In this document: positions 9,103-16,380 of the stretch, in pieces | How positions within the stretch are numbered: position 1 is the first letter of the stretch | How the letters are laid out: each line of letters opens with the position of its first letter | Assembly (NCBI RefSeq): GCF_008923185.1 | Contig: NZ_WBMT01000001.1 | Location: 310,001 to 374,000 of the forward strand | Length of the DNA stretch: 64,000 nt | Direction: 5' to 3' | DNA from: Actinomadura rudentiformis | GTDB taxonomy: Bacteria; Actinomycetota; Actinomycetes; Streptosporangiales; Streptosporangiaceae | Position numbers and translations under genes: made by a program | The notes under the pieces: generated by a model | The model's input: only the letters and a program-made list of their open reading frames with translations | Database searches by the model: none | Told to the model about the DNA's origin: nothing

Positions 9103-9272
9103 CCCACGCGGCGTCTCCACCGCGTACCTCGGCGACGACATCGATGGGGCGGTCGGATGTCCCGTAGATCCGCTGGTGGCCCATCCCGGCGCCGCGCGGC
9201 TCGACGGGGACCCGCTCGGCCGCGCAGTAGCGCACCGTCGCAAGGGCCGTCGGCGGTCTCGCCTACCCTCAC
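9011..9272 (-). pseudogene. iolB: Decayed iolB (5-deoxyglucuronate isomerase) remnant
   Basis: Reading leftward from 9272, a GTG opens VRVGETADGPCD, close to the start of IolB proteins (HxRxGxTADGPYD). The frame then shifts and continues as RYCAAERVPVEPRGAG, matching the internal IolB stretch before its SRQV.NFG segment. It jumps directly to GHQRIYGTSDRPIDVVAEVRGGDA, which matches the later QRVF...LLAEVRSGDAV stretch. Most of the roughly 280-residue cupin enzyme is missing. It lies directly downstream of the Cgl0159-type aldolase and the deleted iolC, which fits a former inositol-catabolism operon. The assignment rests on pattern memory, not an alignment. Confidence 0.5.
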
Positions 9273-9304
9273 ATGCAGCTTGGCGTTAAACGTTCGCGGC
9301 CGGG

Positions 9305-10174
9305 TCACAGCAGCCCCACCGCCCGGTCCACGGCACCGGCCACATCGTCGTCGGCGGGGTAGAGCAGGGACCGGCCCACCACCAGTCCGCGCACGATCGG
9401 CTGCGCCAAGGCCTCCTTCCAGGAGGCGAAGGCCGCGTCGGCGTCCCGGACCTCGCCGCCGAGCAGCAGGACGGGCAGCGTCGTGGCCGCCAGCACGCGC
9501 TCCATCTCGGCCACGACGGGCAGCTTGAGCCAGGTGCGGGCGGAGGTCGTGCCCAGCCCGGAGGCGATCGCGACCGACTTGATCACCGCGTCCGGTGACA
9601 GGTCGTTGCGCAGCCGGCCGTCCTCCCAGACCGACAGGAACGGCTCGACCATGGCCATCAGCCGCCGTTCGGCCAGCGCGTCCACCGCACGCGCCGAGCT
9701 CTCCAGGATCGACGGCGTCGCGGGGTCCTCCAGGGCGATCCGGGTCAGCATCTTGCCCCCGTCGAACCCCATGGCCGCGATGCCGTCGGCGGTGCAGCCG
9801 GTGAACCGGTCGTCGATCTCGAAACCGGAACCGGCCAGGCCGCCGCGGTTCATCGAGCCGAACACGGTCTTGCCGTCCAGCACGCCGAGCAGCAGCAGGT
9901 CTTCCAGGATGTCGGCGGTGCCCAGCACGCCGGTGACGCCCGGGCGGGCCAGCGCGACGCACAGCCGCTCCAGCAGCTCGCCACGGTCGGCCATCGCGGT
10001 CGGATCCCCTCCGGCCGCCAGGGCGCCGCGCGCCGGATGGTCCGCCGCGATGATCATCGCGCGGCCGCCGTCGCCGAGCGGGGACGCCGCCTTCACCCGG
10101 CGGGCCGCAGCCCGCCCGATCGCGCCGGGGTCGTGCGCCCTGGTCTCGATGATCTCTCGCAGCCGGTCACGCAT
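9305..10174 (-). CDS. Cgl0159-type aldolase-fold protein of the inositol cluster
   Basis: 289 residues, apparently intact. It belongs to the Cgl0159/COG3892-type (beta/alpha)8 family related to DeoC/LacD aldolases: MIIAADHPARGAL holds the first-strand motif, with ILEDLLLLGVLDGKTVFGSMNRGGLAG, FDGGKMLTRI, VIKSVAIASGLGTTSARTWLKLPV (containing the conserved Lys) and PVLLLGGE near the end. In Corynebacterium and other actinobacteria such genes sit between iolC and iolB in myo-inositol catabolism clusters. Here the start overlaps the end of a deleted iolC by 8 bp and the gene is followed by an iolB remnant, so it may be the last unbroken member of a dying pathway. Confidence 0.8.
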   Translation of the reverse strand: MRDRLREIIETRAHDPGAIGRAAARRVKAASPLGDGGRAMIIAADHPARGALAAGGDPTAMADRGELLERLCVALARPGVTGVLGTADILEDLLLLGVLDGKTVFGSMNRGGLAGSGFEIDDRFTGCTADGIAAMGFDGGKMLTRIALEDPATPSILESSARAVDALAERRLMAMVEPFLSVWEDGRLRNDLSPDAVIKSVAIASGLGTTSARTWLKLPVVAEMERVLAATTLPVLLLGGEVRDADAAFASWKEALAQPIVRGLVVGRSLLYPADDDVAGAVDRAVGLL

Positions 10175-10637
10175 CGTTCACCTCACGAAGTCGAGTCAGG
10201 GCCTGCTCACCGGCGACATGCGCCCCTGCGGCGTTGTCGAACGAGATCGTCCGCCGTAGGTCCCAGACGGCCAGCAAACCGTGGCACACCGCGCCGCCGA
10301 ACGCGTCGCCCGCCCCCAGCCCGTTGACCACCTCCACCGGAACGGGCGGAACCTCCACCCCCTCGCCGTGGCCGACATCGTGCGGGGTGCCGCCCCCCAC
10401 GGCCGTCGCGATCGCGCCGAGGTCCAGGTCGCTCGGCTCGATGTCCAGGTCAGGGGCCTTGGGTGACCGGTAGAAGTACAGCAGGAAGTCGTCCGGGGGG
10501 AAGATCTCGCAGAAGATCAGCGGCGTCTGCAGCCCTTCTGACACTCCCACGAACCTGTCATCCACGCCGGCACGCACCATCGTCAGGACGTCGAACGCCC
10601 TGGCGTCCTCGGACGGTGATGGTTCATGTCTGTGCAC
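10167..10637 (-). pseudogene. iolC: iolC (5-dehydro-2-deoxygluconokinase) with two large internal in-frame deletions
   Basis: About 156 residues from a GTG at 10637 (GGGGAGG just upstream) instead of the usual 320 or so. Three separated pieces of the PfkB-family kinase are joined in frame. The N-terminal strand is RAFDVLTMVRAGVD. A central piece holds DRFVGVSEGLQTPLIFCEIFPPDDF and YRSPKAPDL. The C-terminal piece has VEVPPVPVEVVNGLGAGDAFGG, including the catalytic GAGD, and CHGLLAVWDL. The sugar-binding GG..N segment and the TG...EPSR to ECxxA region are missing. The first join falls at Gly-Val-Asp, a tripeptide expected on both sides, hinting at deletion through short homology. It is unlikely to be active. 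Confidence 0.75.
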
Positions 10638-10664
10638 GGCAGCCTCCCCAGGTATTCTGACCTG

Positions 10665-10968
10665 CGAGTCTGGCATTCCACAGCGACCTGGTGGGGGCAT
10701 CTACCCGGAGGCCGAACGGCGCGGCTATGACGTCCTGCTGTCGGCCATCGGGCCGGGGGCCGAGCGCAAGGCCGTGGAGGCGTTGCCCAGCCAACGTTTG
10801 CGAGGCGCTGATCCTGCTGGGCCCGAACGCCTCGACGACGCCGTCCGCGTCATCCCGGAGCCCACACCGACGAGGCCGGGATCGACGCGGGGCGGATGAT
10901 GCTCGCCGGGGACAGGATGCCCACCGCCGTGCTCGCCGGCACCACCGGCCCGCCCCGCCCCGTCCACT
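10665..10968 (+). pseudogene. LacI-family regulator remnant (former inositol regulator?)
   Basis: Rightward pieces in shifting frames resemble the sensor domain of LacI-family repressors: LAFHSDLV, then in another frame GIYPEAERRGYDVLLSAIG and AERKAVEAL, then CEALILLGPNA, then HTDEAGIDAGRMMLAG followed by PTAVLAG. Each corresponds in order to the usual D..Y..gi...AeerGYdvlls, ..L....dGlIL.gp, and ...G...a...ml....PTAv.a segments. The DNA-binding N-terminus is absent and the frame changes at least twice, so it cannot make a working repressor. Lying divergent from iolC, it was probably the local iol regulator. Confidence 0.6.
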
Positions 10969-11048
10969 GACCACGTCCGTACACCCCGGGTGCTCCGGGG
11001 CGCCGCATGTCAGCTTCATGGGTGCGGGGCGGGGCACCGGCAGGGGAG

Positions 11049-11426
11049 TCAGGCGCAGGGCAGCAGGACGCCCGCGCTCGTGGTGCCGCTCAGGCGGTAT
11101 CGCTTGGAAGGCGAGTTCCCCTTGCAGGCGTAGCCGGCGCTGCCGACGCCGGTGGCGACGGTCTTCCACAGGCCGGTGGCCGGGTCCTTCTGCTGGATGC
11201 CGACCGTAAGCAGAATGACGCCTCCGCCTTCGCAGATACGGAACTTGTCCGCCGCGACATGGGTGCCGGTGAATTCCATCTCGGCATACAGTTCCGTGCA
11301 CTTGTCGGCATGCGCGGCGGGGGCGGAAAGCGCGAACGCTCCGCCCAGCGGCAGCGCGGCCGAGACGCCGATGGCAGCGACACGGGTCAGCTTGGTGGCG
11401 AATTGGCGGGTCAGGGATTGAAACAT
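11049..11426 (-). CDS. Small secreted protein of unknown function
   Basis: 125 residues from the ATG at 11426, with AAAGG upstream; an in-frame start further up would add 36 residues with no signal-peptide character. Residues 1-40 form a Sec signal (basic start, VAAIGVSAALPLGGAFAL, cleavage after AHA). The mature part, about 85 residues, begins DKCTELYAEM, includes FRICEGGGVILLTVGIQQKDP and ends in LLPC. It contains four Cys, suggesting two disulfides in an exported domain. I do not recognise the family. It is a single gene, divergent from an AHSA1-type gene. Confidence 0.6.
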   Translation of the reverse strand: MFQSLTRQFATKLTRVAAIGVSAALPLGGAFALSAPAAHADKCTELYAEMEFTGTHVAADKFRICEGGGVILLTVGIQQKDPATGLWKTVATGVGSAGYACKGNSPSKRYRLSGTTSAGVLLPCA

Positions 11427-11630
11427 GAGAGAGCCTTTCACGCAGACGTGGGAATTTGACCTGCTGCAGTCTGTGCGCCCATACCGAGGCCCGACATCGG
11501 TGGTGACTACTGAGATAAGAAACGCGGACTCCACCGAGCCCGGCGGAGTGCTTTGACGAGCGGCGATGAGTTTTCGCGCTGGCTCTGGTCTGTGCAGGTA
11601 CGTACCGCGTCACAGAGCGAAGGAGCCGGC

Positions 11631-12116
11631 ATGTCCACCGACCGCACCTACGACGTCGTCGCCGTCCGGGAGTTCGCCGTGCCCATCGAGGAGGTCTGGC
11701 GTGCCTGGAGTGATCCCGGCCACGTCCAGCAGTGGTGGGGCCCGACGGGGTTCACCGGTATACGTGCCGACCTGGACTTCCAGGTCGGCGGCACCTCGTT
11801 GGTCGGTATGCGCGCGCCGGCCGAGTTCGGCGGCCAGGACCTGTACAACACCTGGACCTACCACAGGATCGAACGGCCGAAGCTGATCGAGTTCGACCTG
11901 CGGTTCACTGACGGCGAGGGCGCCACGATCGACTCGCCTCCAGGCGTTCCCTCCGCCGTACGGCACGTCGTCACCTTCGCCGCCGTCCACGACGCCCTGA
12001 CGTCGATGACGATCACCGAGTACGGATACGCGGGCGAACACGCCCGGGACCTGTCCAAGGCGGGGCTCGACCAGTGTCTGGACAAGATGGAGACGCTGCT
12101 GCTCAAGACGGACTGA
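11631..12116 (+). CDS. SRPBCC/AHSA1-domain protein
   Basis: 161 residues from the ATG at 11631, with AAGGAG seven bases upstream. It has the START-like AHSA1 fold: REFAVPIEEVWRAWSDPGHVQQWWGPTGF at the start (the F..p.e.VW.a.tdp.....W.gP pattern), a central sheet, and a C-terminal helix AGLDQCLDKMETLL. Members bind small hydrophobic ligands or act in unknown ways, and many are paired with ArsR-type regulators. None is adjacent here; the neighbours are an uncharacterised secreted protein and the broken oxidoreductase/TetR pair. Confidence 0.85.
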   Translation: MSTDRTYDVVAVREFAVPIEEVWRAWSDPGHVQQWWGPTGFTGIRADLDFQVGGTSLVGMRAPAEFGGQDLYNTWTYHRIERPKLIEFDLRFTDGEGATIDSPPGVPSAVRHVVTFAAVHDALTSMTITEYGYAGEHARDLSKAGLDQCLDKMETLLLKTD

Positions 12117-12132
12117 GACGCGTTGACATCCG

Positions 12133-12625
12133 TCAGCTCGGACGGGATCGCGTGTTCGCAAGTGAGTGCCCCTCGCGGCTGTCTGCGTTCAAAGTGATGA
12201 CGACTTTGCCGAACGCCCTGCCCGAGGCGTAGTAGCGGTAGGCGCCAGGGGCATCGTCGAACGAGAACACCCGGTCGATGACCGGCTTGAGCCGGTTGAC
12301 CTCGACGGCGCGGTTCATCGCGATGAACTGCGCTCGGCTGCCGAATCGACGACGCGGTCGGCGCCCCGGCCGGTCACCTCCAGGACCTTGCCGGGCCAGT
12401 CGGGTGTGGCCCGGTAGTCGATGACCTCGTCGGCGCCGAGTTCGGCCAGGCGTTGCGCCTTCTCCGGACCGCTCGTTGTGGCGATCACCCGGGCGACGAG
12501 CGCCTTGGCGAACTGCAGCGCCAGCAGCGACACCCCGCCCGAGCCCTGGGTGACCACGGTCTGCCATGGCCGCAGTCCGCTGCCGTCGCCGGTCAGGGCG
12601 TTCCAGGCGGTGACCGCCGGGGCCA
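12133..12625 (-). pseudogene. Zinc-type alcohol dehydrogenase/quinone oxidoreductase remnant
   Basis: The nucleotide-binding half of a medium-chain dehydrogenase is recognisable leftward from about 12623: APAVTAWNAL, then VVTQGSGGVSLLALQFAKAL with the NAD(P)-binding Gly motif, ATTSGPEKAQRLAELGADEVIDYR, and EVTGRGADRVVDSA. It then breaks near 12330-12340, shifts frame and resumes as FIAMNRAVEVNRLKPVIDRVFSFDDAPGAY...GKVVITL, the usual C-terminus. About 80 residues are lost at that break, and the entire N-terminal catalytic domain (about 130 residues) is missing. The truncation point coincides with the truncated start of the neighbouring TetR gene on the other strand. Confidence 0.75.
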
Positions 12626-13165
12626 CGCGAACGCCTGCTGGACGCGGCCCAGGAACTGACCTATCGCCACGGCGTGGGCGTCGATGCACTGCTCAAAGCC
12701 GCGAACGTGGCCCGGCGGTCGCTGTACGAGCACTTCGGCGGCAAGGACGGACTGATCGCCGAAGTGCTGCGCCGCAGCACCGCCGAAGACGAGGCCGACT
12801 ACCGGCAGACCATGGACGCCGCAGGCGATGACCCACGCGACCGCCTGCTGGCCCTCTTCGAGAGGCTCGCCGAGGTCATCGGCAAGCCGGATTTCCGCGG
12901 CTGTCGCTATCTGGCCGCCGACTTCACCTTGACCGACCCCGACCATCCGGGGCACGCCATCACCCGCCACTACCGCGAGCGTGTCCACCAGCTCCTCGAA
13001 GACGAACTCCGCAGGCTCGACCACCCGCAGCCCGTCCACGCCGCCGACCAACACCAGCTCCTCATCGACGGCACCTTGGCAGCCGGAGCGACCCGTCCCG
13101 ACACACACCCGGCGGCCTCCGCCCGCGAACTCGCCGAACACATCCTCAACACCCAGCCCCGTTGA
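12614..13165 (+). pseudogene. TetR/AcrR-family regulator lacking its start
   Basis: The open frame begins right after a TGA at 12611-12613 and reads RERLLDAAQELTYRHGVGVDALLKAANVARRSLYEHFGGKDGLIAEVL, the helix-turn-helix domain of a TetR regulator, then a normal-length sensor domain ending HILNTQPR. No ATG, GTG or TTG exists before the helix-turn-helix. The first available GTG (12674) lies inside it and would remove helix 1. The first 10 or so residues and the promoter are gone. The coding sequence is otherwise clean, so the loss may be recent. Shares its break point with the adjacent dehydrogenase remnant. Confidence 0.7.
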
Positions 13166-13192
13166 CGCGCCTGCCTGCCCGGCAAGGCCGTG

Positions 13193-13459
13193 CTAGGAGG
13201 CGAAGGCCTCGTCAAGATGGGCGTAGGCGCGCATCCGGATGACCTGACCGTCGCGGACGGTGTACACGTCGGCCACGGCGACGGCGGCCGGCCCGACACG
13301 GCGACCACCGTTGGGAAGCTCATCGGGCTCGATCCATTCCACCTCAGGATGCAGGCCGGCGATCCCGAATTGATGTCGCCCTCAGCGAAAGCCACATAAG
13401 CCTTGAGTACGAGAGCGACATCGGGGTCGGAAGGATCGGCGGGACGGCGTGGTGCTCAT
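13193..13459 (-). pseudogene. SnoaL-like (NTF2-fold) protein remnant
   Basis: Leftward pieces of a small NTF2-fold protein occur in different frames: an ATG at 13459 with a good GGAGGAAGG site, then DPDVALVLKAYVAFAEGDI in a shifted frame, LHPEVEWIEPDELPNGGRRVGPAAVA in another, then VADVYTVRDGQVIRMRAYAHLDEAFAS up to a TAG at 13193-13195. The last two match the standard H..v.w..p..lp..G...G...v and y.vrdGkI.r...y.d...a.. elements, but about 50 residues between them are missing. The gene has at least two frameshifts and a deletion. Confidence 0.6.
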
Positions 13460-13571
13460 AGGCCTTCCTCCATGAGGGGCGACCTCAGCTTCTCATCGAT
13501 CATGCACGCAACGGCGACGCTGGCCGACGGGGAGCGAGTTCCTGCTAGACAGATGACGGGAGAAGTACCCT

Positions 13572-14297
13572 GTGTCGGTGTTCTCGGCTCAAGGTCCATC
13601 TCTGCGTGAACTGGCGATCCAGGCGTTGTCGTCAGTTGAGCGGGGCTATGACCTGCTCGCTCCGAAGTTCGACCACACGCCTTTTCGCACTCCCGAGAGC
13701 ATTCTCGGCGCCACCGCCGATGCCCTGCGTCCGCTCGGGCCGTTCGGCCAGGGCCTGGATGTGTGCTGCGGCACCGGCGCGGGCATGCGGGTGCTCAAAA
13801 CCCTGTGCCAGGGACGGAGCACGGGCGTCGACTTCAGCGCCGGCATGCTCGCGCAGGCGCGCAGCGCGCACCCGGATGCCCAGTGGGTCCGGGCCGACGT
13901 CCGGGCGCTGCCCTTCGTCGAGGCTTTCGACCTCGCGGTCAGCTTCGGAGCGCTCGGACACTTCTTGCCCGCCGAACGGCCTGCGCTCTTCACCGGTGTG
14001 CACCGCGCGCTGCGGCCAGGCGGGCTGTTCGCCTTCCCGATCGCCGCGCCGCCGCCGATCGCGTCGGGCACGTACTGGGCGCTGCTCGGATTCGACATGG
14101 CCATGCGGGTCCGCAATGCCGTGTGGCGTCCCCCGTTCGTCATGTACTACCGCACCTGCTCGCTGCACGCGGTCCGCGACGAGCTGACAGCAGCCGGATT
14201 CACCGTGACGACAGCCCCCTTGACGGCCCTGGGCCGACGCAAGGACGGCAGTCCGCGGGCCCGGCTCGTCCTAGCGCGCAAAGCCCAGACTCCCTGA
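13572..14297 (+). CDS. SAM-dependent methyltransferase (class I)
   Basis: 241 residues from a GTG, with GGGAGAAG upstream. The Rossmann-fold motif I is LDVCCGTGAGMRVL (residues about 61-74), followed by STGVDFSAGMLAQAR with the acidic residue that holds the SAM ribose, WVRADVRALPF, FDLAVSFGALGHFL and HRALRPGGLFAF, the standard motifs II to post-II. The C-terminal part has a hydrophobic ALLGFDMAMRV helix. The substrate is not evident, and neighbours give no pathway context. The gene begins immediately after the decayed region and looks intact. Confidence 0.85.
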   Translation: MSVFSAQGPSLRELAIQALSSVERGYDLLAPKFDHTPFRTPESILGATADALRPLGPFGQGLDVCCGTGAGMRVLKTLCQGRSTGVDFSAGMLAQARSAHPDAQWVRADVRALPFVEAFDLAVSFGALGHFLPAERPALFTGVHRALRPGGLFAFPIAAPPPIASGTYWALLGFDMAMRVRNAVWRPPFVMYYRTCSLHAVRDELTAAGFTVTTAPLTALGRRKDGSPRARLVLARKAQTP

Positions 14298-14319
14298 CCG
14301 CGCCGCTTATTCTGAGACC

Positions 14320-14745
14320 ATGCCGGACGAGGAGAATCGGCCCGCGCGGGTCGAGGACGTGCACGAGCTTGCTCTGGCAATGCCCCATGTCACCGTTTAC
14401 CCCGGGACCGGCGACAATCCGATCTACCAGGTGGGTGGGAAGTCGTTCATCTTCTTCCGCAACCCGCGGCCGGACGCGGTCGATCTCGAGACCGGCGAAC
14501 GCTATCAGGATGTGATCGTTTTCTGGGTCGCGTCCGAAGAGGACAAGCAGGCGCTGGTGCAGGACGAGGCGTCGCCGTTCTTCACCACCGCGCATTTCAA
14601 CGGCCACCTGTCCGTACTGCTGCGGGCCAGCCGTATCGGTGAGATCACCCGGGACGAACTGGCCGAGATAGTCCAGGACGCGTGGTTGTCACGCGCGTCA
14701 GCCCGCCGGGCTGCAGCCTGGCTCAACGCTCACCCCCCAACATGA
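14320..14745 (+). CDS. MmcQ/YjbR-family protein
   Basis: 141 residues. The pattern VHELALAMPHVTVYPGTGDNPIYQVGGKSFIFFRNPR, then DVIVFWVASEEDKQALVQDEASPFFTTAHFNGHLSVLLRASRIGEITRDELAEIVQDAWLSRASARRAA, is the MmcQ/YjbR (CyaY-like fold) arrangement: a short N-terminal helix, a sheet that includes the Tyr/Gly-containing strand, and a C-terminal helical A...RA.r..A motif. Family members are small cytoplasmic proteins, annotated as DNA-binding on structural grounds; the role is unknown. Starts 22 bases after the methyltransferase and may share its transcript. Confidence 0.8.
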   Translation: MPDEENRPARVEDVHELALAMPHVTVYPGTGDNPIYQVGGKSFIFFRNPRPDAVDLETGERYQDVIVFWVASEEDKQALVQDEASPFFTTAHFNGHLSVLLRASRIGEITRDELAEIVQDAWLSRASARRAAAWLNAHPPT

Positions 14746-15120
14746 TCATCGTCTCGCCGCGTGCTTCATGCAGCGGCGGGTGCTCTGGGTTCTCCTCCTG
14801 TCAGGAGAGGCGGATGGCGGCGGCGCCCCGGTAGGTGCCCGCGAGAAGTGAGCTGGCTGGCTACTCCGCCGCGCGGCATCGGACATGCAATCTGTCCTTA
14901 CATTCAGCGCCGGTGACGACTCACCTGCCTGACTATGCGGAGACGCGAACACCCCTTGCTCTCGCTGAGCCTGCGCTTCCCGATAAAGAGACGCCCACAA
15001 CTTCAGCGGTTTCCGCAAAGCGCGGACGACTGGACGATCCCACACTGATGCCCCGTCCCGTCGGTCGCCAAAGCGCTAACGGGCTGCGGCATTCGCCCCC
15101 ATGGAAGGGAAAGCCCGCCG
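14746..15120 (+). other. Intergenic gap upstream of the polyester hydrolase
   Basis: 375 bases with no gene that I can support. The composition is less GC-biased than the neighbours. It must contain the promoter of the hydrolase, but I cannot point to a convincing -35/-10 pair, operator or RNA element. Confidence 0.4.
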
Positions 15121-15981
15121 GTGAAGAAATCGCTCAAGCTGATTCCCGCGATAGCGGCCCTGGTCGCCGGAATCATGGTCAACCCCGCGACCTCCCACGC
15201 AGTCGCCAACCCTTACCAGCGAGGGCCGGCACCCACGGAGGCCAGCGTCACCGCCAAGCTGGGTCCGTTCGCCATCGCCAGCAAGAAGGTCGGCGCGTTC
15301 AGCCATCCGGGCATCCGGGAGGGCACCGTCTACTACCCGACCGACACCAGCCAGGGCACATTCGGCGCGATCGCCGTCGCACCGGGCTTCGTCTCACCCG
15401 AGGCCCTGGTGTCCTGGTACGGGCCGCGGCTCGCTTCCCAGGGCTTCGTGGTCATGACCCTGGAGATCACCACCGGGTTCGACCTGCCCGAGGCCAGAGC
15501 GGCCCAGCTGCTCTCCGCGCTCGACTTCATGAAGAAGGACAACACGATCAAGAACCGGATCGATCCCAACCGTCTCGCGGTGATGGGCTGGTCCATGGGC
15601 GGCGGCGGCACCCTGCGCGCCGCGCAGCAGTCCGCGAGCCTCAAGGCCGCGATCCCGCTCGCTCCCTGGGACCTCGGCATGGACTGGAGCAACGTCCGCG
15701 TCCCGACCATGATCATTGGCGGCGACAACGACTTCGTCGCCAGCCCCGGCTTCCACGCCGAACCGTTCTACACGCAGCTCGCGGACGAAAAGGCCTACCT
15801 GGAGCTGGAGAACGCCGGACACTTCACCTTCACCAGCGACAACAACACGATCGCCAAGTACGCCATCTCCTGGATGAAGCGCTGGGTCGACGAGGACACC
15901 CGCTACACCCAGTTCCTGTGCCCGCCGCCCCCCGCGCCCAGCCCGACGATCCAGAAATACCGCCAGACCTGCCCCTACTGA
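15121..15981 (+). CDS. Secreted PETase/cutinase-type polyester hydrolase
   Basis: 286 residues from a GTG. Residues 1-29 are a Sec signal (cleavage near SHAVA). The mature enzyme begins ANPYQRGPAPT, as in Thermobifida-type cutinases, and runs full length to FLC...TCPY. The alpha/beta-hydrolase triad is Ser158 (GWSMGGG), Asp204 (GGDND) and His234 (NAGHFTF). APGF (Phe90) holds the oxyanion/aromatic-clamp position, and APWD supplies the Trp expected near the active site; Cys267 and Cys284 should form the conserved C-terminal disulfide. Most actinobacterial homologs have GHSMGGG, whereas Trp at the x position is typical of Ideonella PETase-like enzymes. Function is ester hydrolysis of polyesters or cutin; activity on PET is unproven. 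Followed by a strong hairpin at 16001-16035. Confidence 0.9.
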   Translation: MKKSLKLIPAIAALVAGIMVNPATSHAVANPYQRGPAPTEASVTAKLGPFAIASKKVGAFSHPGIREGTVYYPTDTSQGTFGAIAVAPGFVSPEALVSWYGPRLASQGFVVMTLEITTGFDLPEARAAQLLSALDFMKKDNTIKNRIDPNRLAVMGWSMGGGGTLRAAQQSASLKAAIPLAPWDLGMDWSNVRVPTMIIGGDNDFVASPGFHAEPFYTQLADEKAYLELENAGHFTFTSDNNTIAKYAISWMKRWVDEDTRYTQFLCPPPPAPSPTIQKYRQTCPY

Positions 15982-16000
15982 GCCCACGCTGGTGGGAAGC

Positions 16001-16035
16001 CGGCCCGCCGGGAGCGACCCGCTCCCGGCGGGCCG
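16001..16035 (+). terminator. Hairpin after the polyester hydrolase
   Basis: A perfect 16-bp stem, CGGCCCGCCGGGAGCG at 16001-16016 pairing with 16020-16035, closed by a three-base ACC loop, 20 bp past the hydrolase stop. No T-run follows, as is common for actinomycete terminators. Confidence 0.75.
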
Positions 16036-16047
16036 ACGGGAACCGGG

Positions 16048-16091
16048 TCTCCGAGCACTGGATCTCCGAGCACTGGATCTCCGAGCACTGG
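16048..16091. repeat. 15-bp tandem repeat, three copies
   Basis: The unit TCTCCGAGCACTGGA occurs at 16048, 16063 and 16078 (the third copy ends one base early). It lies directly behind the terminator hairpin and is not in a gene. The copies are identical, suggesting recent slippage. Confidence 0.85.
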
Positions 16092-16179
16092 CGCGGGTGA
16101 TCTTCAAGAGCGGGAATCCCCGAAGATCATTGAGTCGGCTCGACAGCTGTTGTGATCGTCTGGCCGCCCTCGCGTTGAA

Positions 16180-16338
16180 ATGATCTTTCGAAATTGGTCC
16201 AGCGAGAGGAGCCGCGGATGCGTGTACGGAAGGTCCAAGAAGAAGTGTGTTGACGCGGGGCAGGAGTACGTGCGCGAGAACTACAACGCGTACAAGTGCA
16301 CCGAGCGGCCGTTCGACTGGTTGCTCTGGCTCAAGTGA
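16180..16338 (+). CDS. Possible small Cys-containing protein or fragment (52 aa)
   Basis: An ATG at 16180 opens 52 residues with a basic first half and a C-terminal half CVDAGQEYVRENYNAYKCT followed by ERPFDWLLWLK. The second half resembles the ends of small secreted actinobacterial proteins with paired Cys and a final aromatic strand. There is no signal peptide and no clear ribosome-binding site, so this could be the 3' end of a broken gene, or an internal GTG at 16222 could be used. Coding use looks plausible but is not proven. Confidence 0.35.
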   Translation: MIFRNWSSERSRGCVYGRSKKKCVDAGQEYVRENYNAYKCTERPFDWLLWLK

Positions 16339-16380
16339 CGACACGTCCCATCTCCCTTGCGTCCGGACGTCGGACGGCGC

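Noticed and set aside
9236..9304. A separate small gene downstream of the Cgl0159-type aldolase
   Set aside because: Its first residues match the IolB N-terminus and the frame soon breaks, so it is treated as part of the iolB remnant.
16048..16091. CRISPR-like array
   Set aside because: Only three directly abutting 15-bp copies with no spacers and no cas genes; plain tandem repeat. The other arrays (21749, 39532, 53788, 55695) were rejected as CRISPR for the same reason.
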